Positions 1-5,065 of a stretch of 7,237 nucleotides of DNA are shown here, in pieces. The first letter of the stretch is position 1. Each line of letters starts with the position of its first letter. The position numbers were made by a program, and so were the translations under genes. The notes under the pieces are model-generated. The model searched no databases. It was given only the letters and a program-made list of their open reading frames with translations, and was not told the origin of the DNA. Source of the DNA: Acidimicrobiales bacterium (GTDB taxonomy: Bacteria; Actinomycetota; Acidimicrobiia; Acidimicrobiales; Poriferisodalaceae); assembly GCA_030749275.1 (NCBI GenBank), contig JASMKJ010000068.1, forward strand, positions 1 to 7,237, read 5' to 3'.

Positions 1-372
1 TTGTCCCCATCTGACGCCCACAGCGGGCGCCACATAGCGTTGTTTCCCAATGTGATGCGGACATTGCTTCCCAACCACGCATGCACCTTCATTCTCGAAC
101 CGACTCAAGCAGGACAAAGCCGCGAACACATAAGTTGGTCCACCCCTCACGAACCGGACAGCGAGGATTTGAAGAAACTGACCGATTTTTGGCTTCTGGT
201 GAACAATCAAGACATAGAGATCTGCGAAAAAGCCCAACGAGGAATCGATCGCGGACGATTCTCGGGGGGTCGCCTCTCACCGACCCTTGAAGAGCCTTTG
301 CATCGGTTCTACAACATGCTGGCCGACCGCTTCGAGGGCATTGACCGCTGCCCGGAAGGAGATAGGGAATAG
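1..372 (+). CDS. Rieske-type ring-hydroxylating oxygenase alpha subunit, C-terminal part (5' truncated by window edge)
   Basis: This is the last 123 codons of a Rieske non-heme iron oxygenase large subunit; the Rieske [2Fe-2S] domain and the 2-His part of the iron site lie upstream of the window, and the TTG at base 1 is probably an internal Leu. The visible part has the family's C-terminal signature: a strand with LFPN and LLPNHA (residues 14-27), then W64-L-L-V-N-N-Q-D71-I-E-I-C, a Q-R-G turn (79-81), an S-G-G-R-L-S-P segment (88-94) and a final helix with EEPLHRFYNMLADR (97-110). D71 is at the position where this family normally carries the carboxylate ligand of the mononuclear iron. Such enzymes hydroxylate aromatic rings or, in the choline/carnitine monooxygenase branch, quaternary amines, using electrons from a separate reductase not seen here. 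The family call is firm; the substrate is unknown. It is followed by a 63-nt gap and another oxygenase gene. Confidence 0.87.
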   Translation: MSPSDAHSGRHIALFPNVMRTLLPNHACTFILEPTQAGQSREHISWSTPHEPDSEDLKKLTDFWLLVNNQDIEICEKAQRGIDRGRFSGGRLSPTLEEPLHRFYNMLADRFEGIDRCPEGDRE

Positions 373-414
373 TCAGCGAACATGCACGTCCACCGCGCAA
401 TTGGTCTGACTATT
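368..414. repeat. 9-bp inverted repeat spanning the Rieske gene stop codon
   Basis: AATAGTCAG at 368-376 is matched perfectly by its reverse complement CTGACTATT at 406-414, with a 29-nt spacer. The TAG stop of the upstream gene (370-372) lies in the left arm. No T-run follows, so it does not look like a classical intrinsic terminator. It could be an RNA stem between two co-transcribed genes or a bipartite protein-binding site. The repeat is seen directly; the role is inferred. Confidence 0.45.
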
Positions 415-417
415 TGC

Positions 418-433
418 CGATAGCGTCCTATCG
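418..433. repeat. 6-bp stem / 4-nt loop hairpin just before the 2OG oxygenase start
   Basis: CGATAG (418-423), loop CGTC (424-427) and CTATCG (428-433) form a perfect short hairpin ending two bases before the ATG at 436. The same stretch lacks any purine-rich Shine-Dalgarno sequence, so the hairpin occupies the place where the ribosome would bind. A translation-modulating stem or a small operator are both possible. A 6-bp palindrome can also arise by chance. Confidence 0.4.
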
Positions 434-435
434 CA

Positions 436-1227
436 ATGAACTCGGGGTCCCACATCGACAAATGGATCGACCAGAAGCGCCATCCCATCGATGATGTCGG
501 GTATCGACGCGACCAAACAAAAAAATTCAACGCTGCGGGAGCTTTAGTCCTTGCAGGTTTCTTCACCGATGAGTTCGTCACCAGCGTTGTCGATCAGTCG
601 ACCCAACGAGAAGCAGACGCGTTCTTTGCTCACTCCACCCACAACGTGTACCTCACAGAACCAAGTCCAGATATGACCCAAGATCATCCTCTTAATCGGC
701 AGATACTGAGCAGTAAAGGTCTGATCGCCGATGACCAAATTCCCCAAGAGTCTCCTTTGCGGGACGTGTACGGAGACAGCGCCTTTCAGGACTTCCTTTG
801 TTCGCTGCTCAACGTCCGCAACATATTTCCGTACGACGACGATCTATCGTCGATCAATGTTCATTTCGCCCCAGAGGGACGTGAACTGGGTTGGCATTTC
901 GATAACTCCTCTTTCGCGGTCACAACGCTCCTACAAGCCCCCGAAGGCGGAGGAATATTCCAATATGTGCCGGACGTGCGAGATGCCGATAGCGGAGAGA
1001 TGGCTTTTGACAGAGTTGATGCCGTTTTGGATGAACACGAAGACCCTTCAGAGTTGAGTTTCCACCCCGGTGACCTGGTTCTATTTCGCGGACGAAATGC
1101 CCTGCATCGTGTGACACCAACGCGCGGTTCTGTGACCCGAATTCTCGCTGTGTTTGCTTACAACGATCAGCCAGGTATTGGCCTATCCACTTCAGCTCTC
1201 GAAACCTTTTATGGGCGAACAAACTAG
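436..1227 (+). CDS. 2-oxoglutarate/Fe(II)-dependent oxygenase, HalD/BesD/ArpA-like
   Basis: The 263-aa protein matches in length and motifs the double-stranded beta-helix 2OG oxygenases that include the BesD/HalD amino-acid halogenases and ArpA-like proteins. The iron facial triad reads H154-F-D156 (in LGWHFDNSSF) and H224 (in the segment from G219 to T227), with R235 in VTRILAVFAYND as likely 2-oxoglutarate carboxylate binder. The residue two after the first His is Asp, not the Gly of the halogenases, so hydroxylation, desaturation or another oxidation is predicted instead of halogenation. A PEGGGIF stretch (169-175) and SFHPGDLVLFRGR (208-220) are typical core strands. The start is fixed because an in-frame TAG lies at 421-423 and the next in-frame ATG is far inside. 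No Shine-Dalgarno is visible. It follows the Rieske gene by 63 nt, suggesting a common transcript and possibly successive oxidations of one compound. The fold is confident; the substrate is unknown. Confidence 0.85.
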   Translation: MNSGSHIDKWIDQKRHPIDDVGYRRDQTKKFNAAGALVLAGFFTDEFVTSVVDQSTQREADAFFAHSTHNVYLTEPSPDMTQDHPLNRQILSSKGLIADDQIPQESPLRDVYGDSAFQDFLCSLLNVRNIFPYDDDLSSINVHFAPEGRELGWHFDNSSFAVTTLLQAPEGGGIFQYVPDVRDADSGEMAFDRVDAVLDEHEDPSELSFHPGDLVLFRGRNALHRVTPTRGSVTRILAVFAYNDQPGIGLSTSALETFYGRTN

Positions 1228-1240
1228 AGCACCAAGAAAA

Positions 1241-1266
1241 GGTCACCCATACCAGCAACGGGTCAC
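1241..1266. promoter_or_regulatory. GGTCAC direct repeat with 20-bp period upstream of the reductase genes
   Basis: GGTCAC occurs at 1241-1246 and again at 1261-1266, so equivalent bases sit 20 bp apart, about two helical turns. A second near-repeat (AGCAACG 1254-1260, GGCAACG 1267-1273) overlaps it. Same-face spacing upstream of a gene start could be an activator site, but the repeat unit is short and the assignment is only suggestive. Confidence 0.25.
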
Positions 1267-1294
1267 GGCAACGAAATGGCCGACTGGGTAATAT

Positions 1295-1308
1295 CCTCGT
1301 TAACGAGG
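1295..1308. promoter_or_regulatory. Perfect 14-bp palindrome, candidate operator
   Basis: CCTCGTTAACGAGG is a gapless perfect palindrome in the 1228-1354 intergenic space, immediately followed by the overlapping palindrome GTACGTAC (1308-1315). A TAATAT (1289-1294) touching its left edge resembles a weak -10 box, although no good -35 is visible at the proper distance. A dimeric repressor bound here would cover a promoter for the downstream reductase, small-protein and synthetase genes. The palindrome is seen; the promoter and operator role is inferred. Confidence 0.45.
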
Positions 1309-1340
1309 TACGTACAAGTTGTGCGCCTGGAGGGGACACG

Positions 1341-1358
1341 ATGCGAGGGGATTCGTGA
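1341..1358 (+). other. Possible 5-codon leader ORF (MRGDS) with a strong Shine-Dalgarno
   Basis: GGAGGGG at 1329-1335 is the best ribosome-binding sequence in the window and sits at proper distance from the ATG at 1341. That ATG opens only five codons before TGA (1356-1358), and this stop overlaps the GTG at 1355 in the arrangement GTGA. The tiny ORF could deliver ribosomes to the reductase start by translational coupling. Alternatively, one additional G in the GGGG run at 1347-1350 would join ATG 1341 in frame to the reductase, so a base missing from the assembly is a real possibility. Confidence 0.3.
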
Positions 1359-2248
1359 CTGCGGTTGTAGGTGACGTTGAGGAAACCGAACCAGACAACC
1401 TCGAAGCCATAACAAACGCGATCAAACAAGTCGGTATCAACGCGGGGTCCACCCTTGTCGGAGTCGCAGCGGCGGATGCGTTTAACGAGTACGTCCCAGT
1501 GGGCCACCGCCCCGAAGATTTTCTTCCGGGAGCGCAAAGCGTTGTCGTCTGCGCGTCGCTAGGTCCAACAAATGCAGCATGGCAGAGTCCAAATAGGCGT
1601 CTGATGGAGATCACCGGCTATGACTTCAGAGAAAATGTGTCGTCGATTGTTGTCGCCGAGTACATCGAACGGACGCACGGCTATCTCGCGATGCAAGCGC
1701 CAGCACTACCGACCTCGGGTCAGCAGCCGCCTCTGAGCATGATGCTTGCCGCTGTTCTTGCAGGCCTTGGGACAAGATCCATTGCAGCGAACATCATCCT
1801 CAACCCCACATACGGGTTGATGTTCTTTGCCGCGGCAATAACAACGATGCGTCTCACTCCTGACCATCAACTCGAAGAGAATGTTTGTCCAGCCAGATCT
1901 TGTGTCCGCATGTACGAAATGGAAGGCAAGACACCCTGCATGGCGGTCTGCCCCGCTGACGAAGGTGGCTGTATCGACGCGACCATTGAGGACGGAGAGA
2001 TCACGAGCAGTTTCTTTGACCGGGAACGCTGCTCTACTCGAGCCATGAACTTTGGAATTCGTGGCCACATAAAGCAGGTCGAAATACTGACTGGGATCGA
2101 TGACGCAGATCAACGACGGGACCTGATTTACTCAGATGATTTCAGAAGAAACATGTCGTCTATTGGTCGATACAAAGAAAGTGTTTCTCAGTGCTTTGAG
2201 TGCATGCGGGTCTGCCCTGTGGGGCGTTATCGAAGAAAGTTGATGTAA
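1355..2248 (+). CDS. QueG/reductive-dehalogenase-like double [4Fe-4S] protein, first of a tandem pair
   Basis: The 297-aa protein (from GTG 1355) has a two-part layout: an N-terminal alpha/beta domain like the cobalamin-binding part of epoxyqueuosine reductase and reductive dehalogenases (LVGVAAADAF, a DFLPGAQSVVVCA strand, AGLGTRSIAANIILNPTYG at about 136-154), then a C-terminal ferredoxin-like domain. Nine cysteines lie at 178, 183, 195, 199, 206, 226, 280, 283 and 287, including TPCMAVCP and CFECMRVCPVG, enough for two [4Fe-4S] clusters. The pattern C-x4-C-x11-C-x3-CP departs from the compact C-x2-C-x2-C-x3-CP of QueG. The start is uncertain: GTG 1355 has GAGGGG (1345-1350) four bases upstream, while TTG 1319 in the same frame would add 12 residues that look unlike family sequence. 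The stop overlaps the next gene as TAATG. A redox enzyme using a corrinoid is inferred. True QueG is unlikely given the altered cysteines, the paralogue next door and the catabolic context. Confidence 0.75.
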   Translation: MTAVVGDVEETEPDNLEAITNAIKQVGINAGSTLVGVAAADAFNEYVPVGHRPEDFLPGAQSVVVCASLGPTNAAWQSPNRRLMEITGYDFRENVSSIVVAEYIERTHGYLAMQAPALPTSGQQPPLSMMLAAVLAGLGTRSIAANIILNPTYGLMFFAAAITTMRLTPDHQLEENVCPARSCVRMYEMEGKTPCMAVCPADEGGCIDATIEDGEITSSFFDRERCSTRAMNFGIRGHIKQVEILTGIDDADQRRDLIYSDDFRRNMSSIGRYKESVSQCFECMRVCPVGRYRRKLM

Positions 2249-3105
2249 TGGAAGAACTTGACTGGCTATCAATTAAGTCGGGTCTGTTGGATATGGCTCG
2301 TAAACGAGGCGCGGAGGTGGCACGGGTGGGTGACCCGGCGCTTCTCGAAGCGGCTGAACCCGGGCTTCGTCCTTCTGATTTACTCAAGGATGCGAAGTCC
2401 ATGATTGTTCTTGGCGGAGCGGCACCACGCGCAGCTGAATGGCAAAGCGATCGTGTCGAAGTTATGGAAACTACTGGCACAGCGGACCGCATGACTGCGT
2501 TGGGTAGCGCCGTGGCCCGACACATAGAAGAAACGTACGGCTATTACGCCATGAACGTTCCAACTGCGACAGATCAGGACGACAAAGCGTTTCTTGATTT
2601 CAAAGCTGCTGCTGTAGTCGCCGGAGCGGGTACCGCAAGCCTAGCTGGCCCGATTCTCGACCCGACCCACGGGTTCCTTTACCTGACTGTCATTCTCACA
2701 ACTCTGCCACTACCAGCCGACGGACCCCTTGAAGAAGCAGCGTGCCCAGCGCCTCAATGTGTTGACATGTGGGAAGAACAAGGAACAACTCCATGTATGG
2801 CTGTCTGCCCGATCGACGACGGCGGTTGCCTCGGCGGGGAAATAGAGCAGGGACTCATCATTAATAGACGATATGACGCTGAGCGATGCCGAGATCGGGT
2901 GTACCACTACTGGACCCCGGGTTACCAGGCCGCGCTCGAACGAGCCCTAGACGAACCTGATGCCCGAAAGCGAAAGATGATCCTGTACGGCAGCTTCTTT
3001 ACCCGAACCATGTGGTCGATCACCTATTCAGGAGTCAGTCAAGGTCAATGCTTTGAGTGCATTCGGGCCTGCCCGGTGGGGTCAAAAGAGCGAGCGCTTC
3101 AATGA
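2248..3105 (+). CDS. QueG/reductive-dehalogenase-like double [4Fe-4S] protein, second of a tandem pair
   Basis: The 285-aa protein is a clear paralogue of its upstream neighbour. The C-terminal halves align without gaps, and cysteines at 166, 171, 183, 187, 194, 214, 268, 271 and 275 have exactly the same spacings. Shared blocks include GAGTASLAGPILDPTHGF (126-143), a TTLPLPADGPLEE strand-loop (151-163), TPCMAVCP (181-188) with a following GGC, and CFECIRACPVG (268-278). The GxG-to-DPTHG region resembles the part of QueG and reductive dehalogenases that packs on the corrinoid. It retains acidic residues D111, D112 and D117 before this block, where QueG-type enzymes have their proton-donating Asp; the first copy does not. 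The start is taken at ATG 2248, overlapping the previous stop (TAATG). An in-frame ATG at 2200 only reads through the 3' end of the neighbour. No Tat or Sec signal is seen, so it is cytoplasmic. Physiological substrate unknown. Confidence 0.77.
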   Translation: MEELDWLSIKSGLLDMARKRGAEVARVGDPALLEAAEPGLRPSDLLKDAKSMIVLGGAAPRAAEWQSDRVEVMETTGTADRMTALGSAVARHIEETYGYYAMNVPTATDQDDKAFLDFKAAAVVAGAGTASLAGPILDPTHGFLYLTVILTTLPLPADGPLEEAACPAPQCVDMWEEQGTTPCMAVCPIDDGGCLGGEIEQGLIINRRYDAERCRDRVYHYWTPGYQAALERALDEPDARKRKMILYGSFFTRTMWSITYSGVSQGQCFECIRACPVGSKERALQ

Positions 3106-3458
3106 CCAAACCGACCGAACGCGGAGAGATCAACGGTTTCCATGTAGTGGACCCTGACCTGTATGAACGCTATCGAAAAGAAGTCGTAGCGTTGACGAAC
3201 TCCTACCAGGTTGACATCAACGAATTTCTTCCCGACGACGGATCGCGCAAACGTGGTTTGTCGGATGCCGAAATAGCTGAACGCTTAGGACTAGATATCC
3301 GTGATGTCACCGAAATTCGAGTTGTTGCGGAACACGACGAATATCCCATAGAAGAGTACGAAGCATCAGCTCGTTTCAAAGACGCGGCAGCGGAGTCGTA
3401 CTTCGAAGGTGGGGTCAAGAACTTGTACAAAGGTGACCCCCCACCCACGCGGAGATGA
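3102..3458 (+). CDS. Small hypothetical protein with possible helix-turn-helix
   Basis: I do not recognise this 118-aa family. The start at ATG 3102 overlaps the preceding TGA (ATGA), arguing for translational coupling with the reductase pair; an in-frame ATG at 3057 merely reads the end of that gene. Residues 53-72 (L53-S-D-A-E-I-A-E-R-L-G-L-D-I-R-D-V-T-E-I) resemble a sigma-70 region 4 or LuxR-type helix-turn-helix. This is followed by an acidic stretch (EHDEYPIEEYE, 77-87) and an amphipathic tail with ARFKDAAAESYFEGGVKNLYK (90-110). There are no cysteines, signal peptide or membrane segment. The protein is strongly acidic for a DNA binder, so a partner or assembly subunit of the adjacent reductases is as likely as a regulator. 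Its tight placement between reductase and CoA ligase genes shows that it belongs to the same unit. Confidence 0.72.
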   Translation: MTKPTERGEINGFHVVDPDLYERYRKEVVALTNSYQVDINEFLPDDGSRKRGLSDAEIAERLGLDIRDVTEIRVVAEHDEYPIEEYEASARFKDAAAESYFEGGVKNLYKGDPPPTRR

Positions 3459-3502
3459 CAATCACCTTCCTAGTTCCAACAAGAAATGGCCTTTGTCGAT
3501 GA
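3455..3502 (+). other. Possible 15-codon linker ORF between the small protein and the synthetase
   Basis: ATG at 3455 overlaps the preceding TGA (ATGA) and opens 15 codons (MTITFLVPTRNGLCR) ending in a TGA at 3500-3502 that overlaps the ATGATG start region of the synthetase. Both ends show the overlap geometry used for re-initiation, so it could carry ribosomes across a gap that lacks a good Shine-Dalgarno. The peptide itself need not be functional, and chance cannot be excluded. Confidence 0.2.
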
Positions 3503-5034
3503 TGCTCACGTTAGGGGAGGAGATGAGCCGCATCGGTCGCCACTACGGCAACCGAACAGCGGTCGTTGAGGGGTCACAGTCCCTTAGCTGGCGAGACTTC
3601 AGTTCCCGAATCTCCGTAGCCGCAGGAATGCTGCAAGAGCTAGGTGTCAATCCAGGTCAACGGGTCGCTATTTATGCACGTAACTCGGCGCTGTTCGATG
3701 AACTTAAGTGGGGAGCGTTCCACGCAGGGGTGGTCGCAGTACCGATCAACTGGCGATTAGCGCCTCCAGAAATAGCCCACATTCTGCAAGATTCGACCTG
3801 CGAAGCGATTTTCGTCGAAAACGACTTCATCGAGACTTTCAACTCCATCGAGCTGCTGCCCTGGCGCAACAAATTAATTAACCTCACAGGGTCACACGAC
3901 AATGAGCTGGACAGCTATGAGCAACTCTTCCACGCTGCCCAAGATGTCGATGTAGTAGAGGTATCCCCTGACGATGACGCTCTCATTTTATATACGGGTG
4001 GCACTACTGGACGAAGCAAAGGAGTGCGTCTAAGTCACTCCAACATCATTTCGTGTGCATCAGCGTTCACTTTGGCGACTCGAGGTCAACCCGACGACAC
4101 GTACTTACATTTAGCACCCATGTTCCACTCAGCTGACTTGTTGGCGACCGGCTGGATGCTGATCGGCGCAACCCACACCTACCTGCCGATGTTCTCCCCA
4201 GGAGGATTCCTGAACGCGATCAGCGATCAACAAGTCACCATGACTATCGCCGTACCAACCATGTTGATGATGACCCTCACAGATCCAGCAATGGAGTCCG
4301 CTGATACGCGGTCGCTTCGAATGATGGGATTCGGAGCGTCACCCATGGACCCAGCGTGGATAAGAAGAACAGCGGAGGGCTTCCCACACACGTTGCTGTT
4401 CAACTGTTACGGCCTCACCGAAACTTCCCCCGATCTGACCGTTTTCGATCCCGAAGAATTCCGGCAGGCAATTCAAGACGATTCTCCACTACTCGCTTCA
4501 GTAGGCCGACCGAACTGTCTTGTCGATCTCAAGGTGATTGACCTTGATGGGAACACGCTTCCCTCAGGGGAAACAGGAGTACTTCTGGCCAGAGGACCGA
4601 ATATCACCAAGGGTTACCTCAATCTGCCTGAGGAAACCGCCGCTGCATTGCAGAACGGATGGCTACGCACAGGCGACATCGCGCGAATCGACGAAGACGG
4701 ATACGTGTACCTCGTGGACCGAGAAAAAGACCTCATCATCACTGGCGGCGAAAATGTCTATTCGTCAGAGGTAGAAACAGCGCTGTATCAACATCCAGAC
4801 ATTCATGAATGCGCAGTCATCGGAATCCCCGACGAACGCTTAGGTCAACTTGTCACCGCTGTCATTGTTGCAAAGCCCGAAACAGCTCTCGAAGCTGAAG
4901 CAGTCATCGACCACTGTCGTGGGCTGATCGGTGGATACAAAGTGCCCCGCCGCGTCGAGTTCGCCGAAGCGATGCCCAAAAACGAGTTGGGCAAAATCTT
5001 GAAGAACCGGTTACGCGAAAACTACGCCTCGTGA
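3499..5034 (+). CDS. AMP-forming acyl-CoA synthetase (ANL superfamily)
   Basis: The 511-aa enzyme activates a carboxylic acid with ATP to an acyl-adenylate and transfers it to CoA. All core motifs are intact, numbered from ATG 3499: the phosphate-binding loop YTGGTTGRSKG (165-175), YGLTE (304-308), TGD (391-393), the hinge D407-R-E-K-D411, GGENVYSSEVE (416-426) and the C-terminal PKNELGK with the catalytic lysine at K499. Length is normal for the medium/long-chain and aryl-acid ligase group. An upstream in-frame ATG at 3409 would overlap the previous gene and add 30 residues unlike the family. ATG 3502 or ATG 3523 (just after GGGGAGG, but with very short spacing) are alternatives. It closes the packed block that begins at the reductases and probably feeds their product, or the pathway substrate, into CoA-thioester metabolism. 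Substrate specificity cannot be assigned. Confidence 0.93.
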   Translation: MMLTLGEEMSRIGRHYGNRTAVVEGSQSLSWRDFSSRISVAAGMLQELGVNPGQRVAIYARNSALFDELKWGAFHAGVVAVPINWRLAPPEIAHILQDSTCEAIFVENDFIETFNSIELLPWRNKLINLTGSHDNELDSYEQLFHAAQDVDVVEVSPDDDALILYTGGTTGRSKGVRLSHSNIISCASAFTLATRGQPDDTYLHLAPMFHSADLLATGWMLIGATHTYLPMFSPGGFLNAISDQQVTMTIAVPTMLMMTLTDPAMESADTRSLRMMGFGASPMDPAWIRRTAEGFPHTLLFNCYGLTETSPDLTVFDPEEFRQAIQDDSPLLASVGRPNCLVDLKVIDLDGNTLPSGETGVLLARGPNITKGYLNLPEETAAALQNGWLRTGDIARIDEDGYVYLVDREKDLIITGGENVYSSEVETALYQHPDIHECAVIGIPDERLGQLVTAVIVAKPETALEAEAVIDHCRGLIGGYKVPRRVEFAEAMPKNELGKILKNRLRENYAS

Positions 5035-5065
5035 ACGACCAAGCAATCTCGCGTAGTTTGGGTTT

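Noticed and set aside
1319..1354. TTG 1319 as start of the first reductase
   Set aside because: It remains possible, but the added residues (MCAWRGHDARGF) look non-native and GTG 1355 has a close GAGGGG; kept only as an alternative.
920..1537. 205-aa minus-strand ORF across the 2OG oxygenase end, the intergenic region and the first reductase
   Set aside because: It lies opposite two genes with recognisable conserved motifs and has no family-like composition itself.
1706..2113. 135-aa minus-strand ORF
   Set aside because: Antisense to the conserved cysteine region of the first reductase; no motif of its own.
2200..2247. Upstream in-frame ATG extending the second reductase by 16 residues
   Set aside because: The extension reads the 3' end of the first reductase in another frame; the TAATG start at 2248 is natural. 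A similar extension at 3057 exists because the paralogues have homologous 3' ends.
3409..3498. 30-residue N-terminal extension of the acyl-CoA synthetase
   Set aside because: It overlaps the end of the small-protein gene, and the extra residues do not resemble the family N-terminus, which fits a start at 3499/3502.
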